From the NCBI GenBank assembly GCA_013289585.1, contig JABCZR010000027.1:1-51520 (forward strand): DNA of 51,520 bases, written 5' to 3'. Positions within the stretch are counted from its first letter, which is position 1, and each line of letters starts with the position of its first letter. This DNA comes from Acidobacteriota bacterium. Its GTDB lineage: Bacteria; Acidobacteriota; Terriglobia; Acidiferrales; UBA7541. A program made the position numbers and the translations under genes. The notes below the pieces were generated by a model. The model had not been told where the DNA came from and made no database searches. It worked only from the letters and a program-made list of their open reading frames with translations. Below, in pieces: positions 1 to 10,840 of this stretch.

Positions 1-1
1 G

Positions 2-130
2 GATACGAGGAGCCTGACGAGTTTCAGCAACGGAGTGTATCTGGTGTGGAATGTATCGGGGCACGTGAAGATCAACGTCACTCTGAATACTGGGATAAAC
101 GCGGTGGTGAGCGGAGTGTTTTTCCACTAG
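2..130 (+). CDS. C-terminal end of a large, probably extracellular protein (5' part outside window)
   Basis: The frame is open from the window edge to TAG at 128-130 and encodes 42 residues. It ends in a beta-rich stretch with the pattern NGVYLVWNVSGHV...AVVSGVFF. From memory, this ending is the C-terminus of many large secreted or Ig-like proteins of Acidobacteria and Planctomycetes. Only the tail is visible, so the enzymatic or binding role of the whole protein cannot be given. It converges with the hydrolase gene on the other strand. Confidence 0.65.
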   Translation, partial: DTRSLTSFSNGVYLVWNVSGHVKINVTLNTGINAVVSGVFFH

Positions 131-172
131 AGAAGACAGCCAGTCCTCGTTTGAGTTTCAGCGAGACGATAA

Positions 173-189
173 GCCCCGTCTTGCGGGGC
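173..189. terminator. Weak hairpin between convergent genes
   Basis: GCCCCG at 173-178 pairs with CGGGGC at 184-189 across a 5-nt loop. It lies between two genes that end towards each other. There is no real T-run on either side, so terminator function is only a guess from position and stem. Confidence 0.3.
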
Positions 190-250
190 CGGATGCCGCA
201 CGGACTGCGGAGCACAAGTTAATCTCAATAAAAATCAATGATTCGTGGCT

Positions 251-1042
251 CTACTGGCTTAGCAGGCTTTTCCAGCGGACCCAGGCGTCGGCGCGGGCCT
301 TCTTGTTGGCTTCGTTGGCATCGGGAGCCTCGCCGGCGCGCATAAAGCCGTGTCCGGCGCCTTCGTAGGTTACCGGGTCGTAAGTCTTGCCGGCGGCCTT
401 CATTTGCGTGATGGTATCGGGGATGGTCGCGTCGATGCGCGCGTCATTCCCAGCATAGAAGCCATAGACCGGTGCTTTGATGCGAGCCATGGCATCTTTT
501 TCAGGCGGCCCGCCGTAGAAAACGAAGGCCGCAGCAAGATCCGCGCGGTTGGTTGCGAATCGGAATGTTTGGCTACCGCCCCAGCAGAATCCGCCAACGA
601 ATAGCTTGCCACTGGAGGCGGGAAGCTTGCGGCCATAGTCGGCCGCGGCATTCAGATCCGCGGTCACCTGATCGGGATTCAGGTGGCTGACTGCCTCCAT
701 CGTTTTGTCCGCGGCAAAATCAGAGCTGCGGCCGCCGTTCGGACCCATGCCGGAGAGCAGATCGGGAGCGACGGCGATGTATCCGGCCGCGGCTACCTGA
801 TCCGCCAGATCCTGCACCCAGTCGGTCATGCCGAAGATTTCGTGAATGATCAGCACGACAGGGGTCTTGCCTTTCGACTCGGGATAGACGACGAAGGTTT
901 CGACCGAACGGCCATCGTGCTTAATGGTGACCCATTCACTGTGGCGCGGAGATCTTTGCAGCGTCGCTTTGGCCCAATCCTGCGCGGAAGCGAGTTGCGC
1001 GGCGCAAAGAAGGAGCATGCAAATTAAAGTGGTGCGTTTCAT
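251..1042 (-). CDS. Exported dienelactone hydrolase family protein (alpha/beta hydrolase)
   Basis: 263 residues. Residues 1-20 form a signal peptide ending in QLASA-Q. The rest is a DLH-type alpha/beta hydrolase: oxyanion-side motif IIHEIFG near 65-71, nucleophile Cys153 in GFCWGGS, acid residue Asp200 in YAGNDARID, and His231 in GAGHGF. Cys-Asp-His is the dienelactone hydrolase triad. The natural substrate is unknown; family members hydrolyse lactones and small esters. The start at 1042 is chosen because the signal peptide begins there and a GGGAGA-type ribosome site precedes it; the frame is open further upstream to about 1312 but without a plausible leader. It is divergent from proS. Confidence 0.88.
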   Translation of the reverse strand: MKRTTLICMLLLCAAQLASAQDWAKATLQRSPRHSEWVTIKHDGRSVETFVVYPESKGKTPVVLIIHEIFGMTDWVQDLADQVAAAGYIAVAPDLLSGMGPNGGRSSDFAADKTMEAVSHLNPDQVTADLNAAADYGRKLPASSGKLFVGGFCWGGSQTFRFATNRADLAAAFVFYGGPPEKDAMARIKAPVYGFYAGNDARIDATIPDTITQMKAAGKTYDPVTYEGAGHGFMRAGEAPDANEANKKARADAWVRWKSLLSQ

Positions 1043-1175
1043 GGCGCGGTGTCTCCCTTGGAGAATATCGCTGGCCGGACACGGCCTGGAAGCGTCCGTT
1101 CGGGCGAGAGGCATGGTAATGCCATGTGGCAAAGCTCGCAAGAGCCAGAAGCGGTCGGGGTGGCTGATAGGCGCG

Positions 1176-1204
1176 TTGACACGCTTGCAGGCGTCCGCTA
1201 CGCT
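1176..1204 (+). promoter_or_regulatory. Putative sigma70 promoter of proS
   Basis: A perfect -35 TTGACA (1176-1181) and a weak -10 TACGCT (1199-1204) are separated by 17 nt, about 55 nt before the proS start. The perfect -35 and ideal spacing support it; the -10 matches the consensus at only three positions. Confidence 0.5.
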
Positions 1205-1223
1205 TTTGAGTTCACATAGCTGA

Positions 1224-2699
<1,476 letters not shown>

Positions 2700-2841
2700 G
2701 CCCGTTCCTTTCCGGGAACATGGCCTGCGCCAACTTCTCGACACTCCTCCATGCGGATGCTAGCGTAAGTAACAGGGGCTTCTGGGCTTCGCCGCACGGC
2801 GAACCTGCAAATTCGGCCGAAACGCCCCGGGAGCTGCGTTC

Positions 2842-3246
2842 TTGAACCTTTTTCGCAATGCAAATCGCCCCATGCTGGCGCAACGTCACTCCGAGCGCGG
2901 GGAGGGCAAACTTAAGGCCATCCTCTTTACCGTGGTCATTGTGCTGATCATCTACTCCGCAGTGAAGATCATTCCCGCGTACGTCTCGGAGTACGAACTC
3001 TCCGACAAGATGCAGGAGCAGGCGCGGTTTGCCGTGGTCAATCGTTACAGCGAGGATCAGATTCGCGACAATATTTTCAAAACCGTGCAGGACCTGGATA
3101 TTCCGGCCAAGAGGGAAGACATCAAAGTAGCCGCCAGCAACGCCATCGTGAAGATTTCGTTGAACTATACCGTTCCCGTGGACTTGCTCTTCTACCACAT
3201 CGATCTCAATTTTTCTCCATCAAGCGAAAACAAGGCCCTGTTTTGA
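2842..3246 (+). CDS. Small membrane-anchored protein, DUF4845-like
   Basis: 134 residues from a TTG start preceded by GGGAG; an ATG at 2872 is the alternative start and would give 124 residues. One transmembrane helix (about residues 25-45, KAILFTVVIVLIIYSAVKIIPAYV) is followed by an extracytoplasmic domain of about 85 residues with alternating helices and strands. The layout (N-terminal anchor, then a ferredoxin-like fold region) resembles DUF4845 proteins, which have no established function. It sits between proS and the penicillin-binding protein on the same strand. Confidence 0.7.
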   Translation: MNLFRNANRPMLAQRHSERGEGKLKAILFTVVIVLIIYSAVKIIPAYVSEYELSDKMQEQARFAVVNRYSEDQIRDNIFKTVQDLDIPAKREDIKVAASNAIVKISLNYTVPVDLLFYHIDLNFSPSSENKALF

Positions 3247-3323
3247 GGCCTCGGATTGGCGCTGCCCCCTTCCTGGCTCTGTGCTGAAGTTGCGACATAG
3301 GGGAACTCTGCCTTTCCTGGGGC

Positions 3324-5963
3324 GTGGTCTTGCGAGACAATAAAAGTTCAGCCCTCGGGAGCACTGGTTTGCGCATTCGCATTCAAAAAGGATTTTTTAC
3401 CTCGGCGATCGGTTTGGCGATCCTCGGCATCGTCTTCGCCATGTTTCTCATCGCCGGCGGAATCTTTACCTACTACTACGTGAAGTACTCGCGCATGATC
3501 GATGCGCGGCTCTCCGGGACCAGCCTGCAAAACACCACGCAGATTTTTTCCGCCCCGGAGCACATCTTCGTTGACCAGGCCTGGGGAGCGGACGATCTGG
3601 CCACCTATCTCACTCGCGTCGGGTACCGGCCGGAGCATGACGATAACGCCCGCGGCCAATTCACCGTCCAGGGGAACACCGTCGATATCCGCCCGTCCAA
3701 ACTTTCCTATTTCGGGGAGAAGAACGCGCTGGCGGTACAGTTTCACGGGAAAACCGTGAAATCCATCAAGCCGCTTTCCGGCGGCCCGGACCTGAACAGC
3801 GCCGAAATCGAGCCGGACCTGATCACCAATCTCTTTGACAGCGCCCGTGAGAAACGGCGCCGAGTCCGGTACGATGACTTGCCTGCAACGCTGGTGGACG
3901 CCATTCTTTCCGCGGAAGACAAGCGATTCTTCGAACATGGCGGTTTTGATTTCATTCGAATCGTGGGCGCAGCGTGGGCCGACGTGCGGCATAGCAGCCA
4001 GCACTACCAGGGTGCGAGTACCATCACCATGCAGTTGGCGCGCACCTTCTTCTTTTCGAACGAGCGGACCTGGCGGCGAAAACTCGCCGAAGCGATGGTT
4101 TCAATCGAGCTCGAGCAGCGCTTTACCAAGCAACAAATTTTTGAGATGTATGCGAATGAGGTGTACCTGGGAAATCGCGGGAGTTTCGGAATTCGCGGGT
4201 TCTCCGAAGCCAGTGTGGCCTATTTCGGCAAGGACCTGCGGCAGTTGTCCCTGGGCGAGTGCGCGTATCTCGCGGGCATCATTCGCGCGCCAAACTTCTA
4301 TTCGTCTGCCGACCGGCATCCCGAGCGCGGGGGCCAGGCGCGTGACCGCGTCCTGACGCAGATGCTGGAGAATAAGTACATCAACGAGGCGGATGTGCAG
4401 GATGGCAAGCGCGCACCGCTGAAAATCGTGCGTACCTCGGTCTCCGGCGGAGACGCGCCTTACTTCGTGGACATGGTGAAGGACCATCTCCTCGACAAAT
4501 ACTCCGAAAACGAACTCTTGAGCCAGAATTTCCGCGTCTACACGACACTGGATCCCGCGCTGCAACGCGCCGCCGTTGCCGCGGTCGATGCAGGGATGAA
4601 AAACGTGGACTTGCTTCTCGCGAAAAAGTACGACAAGTGGCGCCGCGAGAACGCGAAAAAGGGGATCACCGAGCCGATACCGCAGGCGCAGGTAGCCTTG
4701 GTTGCGCTGGATCCTCGCACGGGTGAAATCAAGGCAGTGGTCGGAGGGCGGGATTACGGTCAGAGCCAGCTCAACCACGCTCTCGCGCATCGTCAGCCCG
4801 GCTCGGTTTTCAAACCCTTTGTTTACGCGGCAGCCTTCGACAATGCCGTGGACGGCGTGCAGCCGATCATCACACCCGCGACCACCATCGACGACGAGCC
4901 TACCACCTTCGAGTTCGACGGCAAGGATTACACCCCCAATAACTACGGCGAAAAATTCATGGGGCGCGTGACGGTTCGGGATGCGCTGACGAACTCGCTC
5001 AATGTGGCCACCGTCAAAGTCGCCGAGCTGATCGGCTATGGCCGCGTTGTGCAGGTGGCGCGAAAGATGGGGCTGGGCATGAATATCCAGCCGACGCCTG
5101 CCGTGGCTCTGGGCGCCTACGAAATGACACCGATCGATGTCGCCGCGGGCTACACCACCTTTGCAAACGTAGGCACCCGTGCCGAGCCGCAGTTTCTGCG
5201 GAGCGTGATTGATGCCCAGGGGACAGAAGTCGAAAAATTCACCCCGCAGACCCGTCAGGCTCTCGATCCACGCGTCGCTTTTCTCGTTGATAGCCTCCTG
5301 AAGGACGTGCTGAATCGAGGCACCGGCGCCGGAGTACGCTCGCGTGGTTTCACTCTCCCCGCCGCCGGAAAAACGGGTACCTCCCGGGACGGCTGGTTCG
5401 CAGGCTTCACTTCGAATCTTCTCTGTGTGATCTGGATTGGCTTCGACGACAATCGCGACATCGGATTCACCGGCGGCGCAGTGGCGGCGCCGATCTGGGC
5501 GGATTTCATGATTCGCGCCACGGCCTTGTCGCAATATAAGGACGTAAAAGACTTCACCATGCCGGAAGGCGTGCAGTCGGTGATCATCGACCCGGAATCA
5601 TTACAGCTTGCCACCCCCAACTGCCCGACGACCCGCGAGGAAGTGTACGTCGCGGGTTCAGCGCCAACCCAAATGTGCGAGCTCCACGGCGGTCACAGCC
5701 TGGTTACTTCGACCGGCTCGGTCCTTTCCCACATATTCGGAGGCCAATCCAAGACCGCGCAAACCGACGAGAATGGGCAGCCGGTCACCCCGTACGACCC
5801 GAACCGCCCGCCCAATGCCACGGGCCAGGGTACCCCCGATACTCCTGCGCAGACGGGCGAAAAGAAAAAGAACCCTTTACAGAAGATATTTGGTATCTTT
5901 GGGGACAAGAAGAAGGAACCCGACAAGGCCAAGCCAAAGCCGGAGAAGGGAGACCCGCCATGA
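3324..5963 (+). CDS. mrcA: Bifunctional penicillin-binding protein 1A (class A PBP)
   Basis: 879 residues. It polymerises and cross-links peptidoglycan at the outer face of the inner membrane. Order of parts: short cytoplasmic tail, one transmembrane helix (about 29-55), a UB2H-like region, a GT51 glycosyltransferase with AILSAEDKRFFEHGG (Glu198 catalytic) and GASTITMQLAR, then a transpeptidase with Ser494-x-x-Lys497 (PGSVFKPF), Ser558-Leu-Asn560 and Lys683-Thr-Gly. The last 90 residues are a Pro/Lys-rich tail without a fold. The start is GTG at 3324; a TTG at 3330 is possible. The stop overlaps the next ATG (ATGA), so the following TPR gene is translationally coupled. The symbol follows the E. 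coli name for the class. Confidence 0.95.
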   Translation: MVLRDNKSSALGSTGLRIRIQKGFFTSAIGLAILGIVFAMFLIAGGIFTYYYVKYSRMIDARLSGTSLQNTTQIFSAPEHIFVDQAWGADDLATYLTRVGYRPEHDDNARGQFTVQGNTVDIRPSKLSYFGEKNALAVQFHGKTVKSIKPLSGGPDLNSAEIEPDLITNLFDSAREKRRRVRYDDLPATLVDAILSAEDKRFFEHGGFDFIRIVGAAWADVRHSSQHYQGASTITMQLARTFFFSNERTWRRKLAEAMVSIELEQRFTKQQIFEMYANEVYLGNRGSFGIRGFSEASVAYFGKDLRQLSLGECAYLAGIIRAPNFYSSADRHPERGGQARDRVLTQMLENKYINEADVQDGKRAPLKIVRTSVSGGDAPYFVDMVKDHLLDKYSENELLSQNFRVYTTLDPALQRAAVAAVDAGMKNVDLLLAKKYDKWRRENAKKGITEPIPQAQVALVALDPRTGEIKAVVGGRDYGQSQLNHALAHRQPGSVFKPFVYAAAFDNAVDGVQPIITPATTIDDEPTTFEFDGKDYTPNNYGEKFMGRVTVRDALTNSLNVATVKVAELIGYGRVVQVARKMGLGMNIQPTPAVALGAYEMTPIDVAAGYTTFANVGTRAEPQFLRSVIDAQGTEVEKFTPQTRQALDPRVAFLVDSLLKDVLNRGTGAGVRSRGFTLPAAGKTGTSRDGWFAGFTSNLLCVIWIGFDDNRDIGFTGGAVAAPIWADFMIRATALSQYKDVKDFTMPEGVQSVIIDPESLQLATPNCPTTREEVYVAGSAPTQMCELHGGHSLVTSTGSVLSHIFGGQSKTAQTDENGQPVTPYDPNRPPNATGQGTPDTPAQTGEKKKNPLQKIFGIFGDKKKEPDKAKPKPEKGDPP

Positions 5964-6811
5964 CCTGTATTCGAATGGCGTTTCCAGCAAGTATCCTCCT
6001 CTTTAGTCTTTCCATGCCCTCTGCAGGACAGTCGCTCTTTGAAAATCCCAGTACAGAGGTTGCGCCGCGAATGGGACAATCCCAGCCGCAGTCACAAGCG
6101 CAATCGCCCACGGACCCCGCCGTTATTGTCGTCCGGCCGGAGCTGACGGACGAGCAGCTTGCCGATCTCTATATGGTCCGCAAGGACTACCGGGAAGCGA
6201 CGCTGGTTTACAAGAAGCTGGCGGATCAGAACCCGAAAAATCCGGTGTACCTGAACAAACTCGGCATTTCGTTGCACCAGCAATCGGCACTGGCGCTGGC
6301 GCTAAAATATTATGAGCGCGCCTCGAAAGTGGATCCCACATACGCGGATGCGCAAAATAACATCGGCACGATCTGGTATCAGCGTAAACGGTACGGCAAA
6401 GCCATCAAGGCCTATCAAAAGGCGCTAAACATCCGCAACGACATGGCCGTGCTGTACAGCAATCTGGCCTACGCTTACTTCGGCGACAAGAAATATGAGG
6501 AGGCCATCTCCTCTTTCCGCCAGGCGCTGGCATTGGATCCGCTGCTATTCGAGCACAACAGTTCGAGGAGCGGGTCGCTGTTGCAGGATCGTTCCGTAAA
6601 TGACCGCGGACGTTTTTACTACCTGCTGGCGAAGTCTTTCGCCGAAGCCGGTAACTTGGAACGCTGCATGATCTATCTCCGCAAGGCGAAGGACGAAGGC
6701 TATACGCAGCTCGCGGCAGCAAAATCCGATCCGGCTTTTGCCGCGGTGCTCAAGGAGCCGGGAATCCAGGAGATTCTTGCTCCGAAGCCGCCGGATACCC
6801 ATCAACCCTGA
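5960..6811 (+). CDS. Exported TPR-repeat protein
   Basis: 283 residues. An N-terminal hydrophobic signal (FPASILLFSLSMPSAGQS) leads to a Gln/Ser-rich linker and then four or five tetratricopeptide repeats (about residues 65-200), such as AEL-like helix pairs around YLNKLGISLHQQ and AVLYSNLAYAYFGDKKYEEAISSFRQALALDP. TPRs mediate protein contacts, so an envelope scaffold or assembly role beside the PBP is likely but not shown. The ATG overlaps the PBP stop and follows a strong AAGGGAGA ribosome site within the PBP gene. No enzymatic motif is visible. Confidence 0.85.
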   Translation: MTCIRMAFPASILLFSLSMPSAGQSLFENPSTEVAPRMGQSQPQSQAQSPTDPAVIVVRPELTDEQLADLYMVRKDYREATLVYKKLADQNPKNPVYLNKLGISLHQQSALALALKYYERASKVDPTYADAQNNIGTIWYQRKRYGKAIKAYQKALNIRNDMAVLYSNLAYAYFGDKKYEEAISSFRQALALDPLLFEHNSSRSGSLLQDRSVNDRGRFYYLLAKSFAEAGNLERCMIYLRKAKDEGYTQLAAAKSDPAFAAVLKEPGIQEILAPKPPDTHQP

Positions 6812-6895
6812 CCTTTCCGGCGATTCTCAGATTTACTTGCTTACTGCCTGCGCCAACGCGAAAGGCGTGCTTGCGTCTGCTACAATGCTAGTGAC

Positions 6896-8641
6896 ATGGG
6901 CCGCCATTTCTTCTCCGCGCGTTGCCTAATCCTGCTCTCCGGCTTCGTTGCTGTTGGAACTACAGCCGCCCTCGCACAGCAACCTGCACCCAGGAACCGC
7001 ATTGCCCCGACATCCAGTTATCAGCAAGGCGTATTCCTGGTATTTCCGTTCGAAAACGCTGGTTCGTCGCCGCGGCTGGACTGGCTGGGCGAGGGCCTCG
7101 AAGAATTAACCATCCAGAGGCTGTCCGCTGCGGGCGAGCAGGTGTATTCACACGCGGGGCGCATTACGGAACTCGAGCGCTACGGCCTTCCGCACACCTC
7201 CAAGTTGAGCCGCGCGACCATGCTGCATGCCGCGGAAGATCTCGATGCCGATTTTGTGGTTTTTGGGAAATACACTTCGAATGGCACATCGCTCACGGTC
7301 GAAGCGCGCGTGCTCAAAGTGAATCCCACGTCCCTGCTTGCACCGCTCCCGGAGACCGGCGCTCTCAATACGCTCATGGATTTGAATATGCGGTTGGTGT
7401 GGCGCATGCTCACAACCAGCGATCCGCGCTACCCATTGAGTCTCGCTGAATTCACAAAACGCCAGCGGCCACTTCGCCTCGACGCGTTCGAACACTACAT
7501 CCGCGGGCTACTGGCCACCGAAGATGATGTGCGCTTGCGTGAGTTGCGGGAGGCGGCGAGGCTCGAGCCGGATTGGCCGGACCCGGATTTTGCGCTCGCG
7601 GAAGCCTACTTTGCGCGGCGCGACTGCGATTCGGCGCTGCCATGGTACGCCAAAGTGCCCAAGAAACATGACCGCTATGCGGAAGCGGTTTTCGCCACGG
7701 GTGTCTGCCGCCTGTTGCTTGGCCAACCGGATCGCGCTGAGGAAGTGTTTACTTCGCTCCAGGAAGTATTGCGGAACAACCTCGTTGCCGGGGCGGACCT
7801 GCCGGAAATCCTGAATAACATTGCCGTCGCGCTGGCCCGCCAGGGGAAAGTTCCCGCCGCCCAGGCGGATCTCGCTCGCGCTGCGGAGCTCGATCCTGAC
7901 GAGGATGACTACACGTTTAATTCGGGTTTATTGGCGCTGCAAGCCAATGATGCGGCGGCTGCGGCGAGATTCTTTCGCGAATCCGTGGAACGCGAGCCGG
8001 ACAATCCGGAAGACCGGGCAATGCTGATCTTGTCCCTGGAAAAAGCAGGGAATAAATCCGAGGCGGAGCAGGAGCGGGGAACGGCGATCGAGGCGTTTGG
8101 CCCCAATGGCCTGCCCGCGATTCATCTGGATGCGAAGAATGAATTCGTGTTCAAGCTGATTCGCATCAAGACCGAGCTCGATGTAACCGCTCTCCGCGCG
8201 GGGCTGGAATCCCCCGAATCTGGTTCAGTGGTCGCGGCCTCCGGCGGCTCCGCGGACACACCGGCGGCGCACATTCGCCGCGCGCGTCAGGAGCTTTCCG
8301 CGGGGCATGTGGATGCGGCGGAAAAAGAATTTCGCGCCGCCCTTGCCGGCGATCCCCACAATGCCTCGGCGCTCCAGGGACTGGGAGAAATCGATCGCCG
8401 CCGTGGCAAGCTGGAAGATGCTGTGAAGGATCTTCAAGCCTCGCTGGAAGCGCGGGATTCCGCCGTGGTCCGAACGACGCTGGCGAAAATCTATTTGGAA
8501 CAGAAAAAACCGGATCTTGCGCGCACGGAAGTGGAGCGCGCGCTGAAGCTGGCTCCAAACTATGCGGAAGCGAAACAGCTTCTCGAACACCTGCAGAAGT
8601 TCAACGCAAACCAGAAGAAGCCCGGTGGAGGTGCGCGATGA
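6896..8641 (+). CDS. Exported TPR-repeat protein with TolB-like N-terminal domain
   Basis: 581 residues. A signal peptide (to about residue 28, TTAALAQ-Q) is followed by a domain of about 130 residues beginning VFLVFPFENAG and containing LDADFVVFGKYTSNGTSLTVEARVL. This resembles the TolB N-terminal-like fold that precedes TPR arrays in acidobacterial proteins. At least eight TPR units follow, in two blocks separated by a low-complexity linker near 440-455. The function is unknown; a periplasmic interaction platform is likely. A TACAAT box at 6881-6886 lies only 10 nt before the ATG, which would give a nearly leaderless mRNA. The stop overlaps the nfeD start (ATGA). Confidence 0.82.
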   Translation: MGRHFFSARCLILLSGFVAVGTTAALAQQPAPRNRIAPTSSYQQGVFLVFPFENAGSSPRLDWLGEGLEELTIQRLSAAGEQVYSHAGRITELERYGLPHTSKLSRATMLHAAEDLDADFVVFGKYTSNGTSLTVEARVLKVNPTSLLAPLPETGALNTLMDLNMRLVWRMLTTSDPRYPLSLAEFTKRQRPLRLDAFEHYIRGLLATEDDVRLRELREAARLEPDWPDPDFALAEAYFARRDCDSALPWYAKVPKKHDRYAEAVFATGVCRLLLGQPDRAEEVFTSLQEVLRNNLVAGADLPEILNNIAVALARQGKVPAAQADLARAAELDPDEDDYTFNSGLLALQANDAAAAARFFRESVEREPDNPEDRAMLILSLEKAGNKSEAEQERGTAIEAFGPNGLPAIHLDAKNEFVFKLIRIKTELDVTALRAGLESPESGSVVAASGGSADTPAAHIRRARQELSAGHVDAAEKEFRAALAGDPHNASALQGLGEIDRRRGKLEDAVKDLQASLEARDSAVVRTTLAKIYLEQKKPDLARTEVERALKLAPNYAEAKQLLEHLQKFNANQKKPGGGAR

Positions 8642-10035
8642 CCGGTTGGCTGTACTTGATTCGACGTGTCTCTGAATCTCGGGGATTTCAGTGGCTTGCA
8701 TCGCTTTCACTTCTCGGCATCCTGGTCGCTTCTGCAATCTCTGTATTGCTTCCCGCCGCGACGGCCGACGAACATCCGGCCGGCCCCTTCGTTCAGGAAC
8801 TCACCCTCGATAGCGAAGTTGAGCCCATATTGGCGACGTATATTGACGAAGGCCTCGCGGATGCGGCGAGGCGTCACGCCTCGCTGGTGCTCATCACCAT
8901 GGATACTCCCGGCGGGCTGAGCGATTCGATGAAGGATATGATTCAGCACATTCTTGCGTCGCCCGTGCCGGTCGCGGTTTACGTTTCGCCTACGGGAGCG
9001 CGTGGTGCTTCCGCGGGATTCTACATATTGCTATCGGCGGATATCGCCGCGATGGCCCCAGGGACGCACGCAGGTGCTGCTTCTCCAGTGCTCTCGATCG
9101 GCGGATACGTTCCGCAGATTGACGATGTGCTGCGCAAGAAGATCAACCAGGACGCCATGGCCTTTCTGCGCAGCTTCACGGAAACGCGCGGACGCAATCC
9201 TGTGCTGGCGGAAAAGGCCATCACGGAATCCACGGCGTTTACGGAAAAAGAAGCGCTGAATGGCAAGATGATCGACCTTATCGCAAGTTCGACCGACGAT
9301 TTGTTGCGCCAACTCGACGGCCGGTCGATAACACGCTTCGACGGAACGAAAATAACGCTGGCGCTCAAGGATTCCGTGCGCGCCCCGTTTCAGCTTTCTA
9401 CCCGGCAAAAGTTTCTGGCGCGCATCGTGCAGCCGGACGTCTTTTTCGTGCTGCTGATTCTCGGCGTGCTTGGCCTGTACACGGAGTTCACGCATCCCGG
9501 TGTGATTGCGCCGGGAGTGATTGGCGGAATCTGCCTGATCCTCGCGCTGTATGCCATGCAATTTCTTCCTGTGAATCTTGCCGGCCTATTGCTGATTCTG
9601 CTCGCGCTGGCTTTTTTCATCCTGGAAGCCAAAATGCCAAGTCACGGCGTCCTGGCTCTGGGAGGAGTCGTCTCGATGTTTTTGGGTGCGATCTTTCTGA
9701 TCCGTTCGCCACTCACATCGGGCGGAGTCAGCGTTGGCGTGGCGCTCGCGGCGACTTTGCCATTTGCGCTGCTCACCGTCTTTCTAATGCGGCTGGTCCT
9801 GCGCTCGCGGAAATGGAAATCAGTGACGGGCAAGGAAGAATTGATCGGAGCACAGGGCGTCGCCATCGCGCGTCTGCCGGCGGGTGCCGAGGGAATGATT
9901 CGCGTGCACGGTGAGCTCTGGCAGGCGGAGTCTTCCCAGCCCGTGGAAGAAGGCAGCACTGTCCGGATCTTGCGCGTCGATGGTCTGAAATTATACGTCG
10001 AGCCGGCGGACGCGGCCGTTTCGGTTGCGAAATAG
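8638..10035 (+). CDS. NfeD-type membrane serine protease (ClpP/crotonase-like, S49 relative)
   Basis: 465 residues, the long NfeD form. After an N-terminal membrane signal comes a ClpP-like protease domain: the oxyanion segment ITMDTPGGLSDSM, Ser125 in GARGASAGFYI, and a candidate general-base Lys at 167 or 168 in DDVLRKKINQD. The Ser-Lys spacing of about 42 fits the known NfeD dyad of Pyrococcus PH1510. Four to five transmembrane helices (about 265-390) and a C-terminal OB-fold NfeD domain complete it. In characterised archaeal pairs the protease cleaves the neighbouring stomatin. The next gene here is exactly that SPFH partner, 26 nt downstream. Confidence 0.93.
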   Translation: MTGWLYLIRRVSESRGFQWLASLSLLGILVASAISVLLPAATADEHPAGPFVQELTLDSEVEPILATYIDEGLADAARRHASLVLITMDTPGGLSDSMKDMIQHILASPVPVAVYVSPTGARGASAGFYILLSADIAAMAPGTHAGAASPVLSIGGYVPQIDDVLRKKINQDAMAFLRSFTETRGRNPVLAEKAITESTAFTEKEALNGKMIDLIASSTDDLLRQLDGRSITRFDGTKITLALKDSVRAPFQLSTRQKFLARIVQPDVFFVLLILGVLGLYTEFTHPGVIAPGVIGGICLILALYAMQFLPVNLAGLLLILLALAFFILEAKMPSHGVLALGGVVSMFLGAIFLIRSPLTSGGVSVGVALAATLPFALLTVFLMRLVLRSRKWKSVTGKEELIGAQGVAIARLPAGAEGMIRVHGELWQAESSQPVEEGSTVRILRVDGLKLYVEPADAAVSVAK

Positions 10036-10061
10036 CAATTTTCTGAGTACAGGAGAAAAAT

Positions 10062-10838
10062 ATGGAGATTGGGTTTGTTGGAATTCCGCTGTTTGTCGTT
10101 CTCGGGGTCTTCCTCGTCTGGTTCTGGAATTCGATCTATATCATCAAGGAATGGGAACGCGGCGTTGTACTTCGGCTTGGGCGCCTGATACCGGAAGCAA
10201 AGAGCGCCGGCATAAACCTGGTGTTTTGGCCGATCGAAACGCTCTACCGGATTCCGCTGCGAATTGAGACCTTGGATGTTCCGCCGCAGGACATCATCAC
10301 GCGAGACAACGTTTCCGTGAAGGTCAACGCGGTTTGCTATTTCCGCGTGGTGGACGCCAACCAGGCCCTCTCGCAAGTGCAGAACTACACCTACGCGACT
10401 TCGCAGTTGGCCCAGACCACCATTCGCAGCGTCGTCGGGCAATTCGAACTCGATGAGATCCTTTCCCAACGCGACAAGGTCAACGCCAAGCTTCAGATCA
10501 TTCTCGACACGGACACGGAACCTTGGGGCATCAAGGTCTCCAAAGTCGAGGTGAAACAGGTCGACATTCCCGAGCAGATGCAGCGCGCCATCGCCAAACA
10601 GGCCGAAGCCGAACGCGAGCGCCGCGCAAAGATTATTCACGCCGAAGGCGAATTCGAAGCTTCGCAAAAACTCGCCGACGCCGCGAAGGTTCTCGAAACA
10701 CAGCCCTCTGCCATCCAGCTCCGCTACCTGCAGACACTCACCGAGATAGGTGTCGAGAAGAACACAACGATTGTGTTTCCCCTGCCTATCGATATCATTA
10801 ATCAGTGGACTAAGAATTTAGGGGGACCGCAAAAGTAA
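10062..10838 (+). CDS. SPFH/band 7 (slipin/stomatin-like) membrane protein
   Basis: 258 residues. One N-terminal hydrophobic helix (about 5-25) anchors an SPFH domain with the characteristic WERGVVLRLGRL start and PPQDIITRDNVSVKVNAVCYFRV centre. An Ala/Glu-rich coiled coil (about 165-215, KQAEAERERRAKIIHAEGEFEAS) and an oligomerisation tail follow. Proteins of this kind assemble into ring-like membrane platforms and pair with NfeD proteases. It has an AGGAGA ribosome site. It is probably part of one operon with nfeD, the SPOR gene, lnt and prfB. Confidence 0.95.
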   Translation: MEIGFVGIPLFVVLGVFLVWFWNSIYIIKEWERGVVLRLGRLIPEAKSAGINLVFWPIETLYRIPLRIETLDVPPQDIITRDNVSVKVNAVCYFRVVDANQALSQVQNYTYATSQLAQTTIRSVVGQFELDEILSQRDKVNAKLQIILDTDTEPWGIKVSKVEVKQVDIPEQMQRAIAKQAEAERERRAKIIHAEGEFEASQKLADAAKVLETQPSAIQLRYLQTLTEIGVEKNTTIVFPLPIDIINQWTKNLGGPQK

Positions 10839-10840
10839 GA

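Noticed and set aside
4101-5534. Long open frame opposite the penicillin-binding protein gene
   Set aside because: It lies wholly antisense to a gene with all catalytic motifs and has no recognisable domain; high GC produces such shadows.
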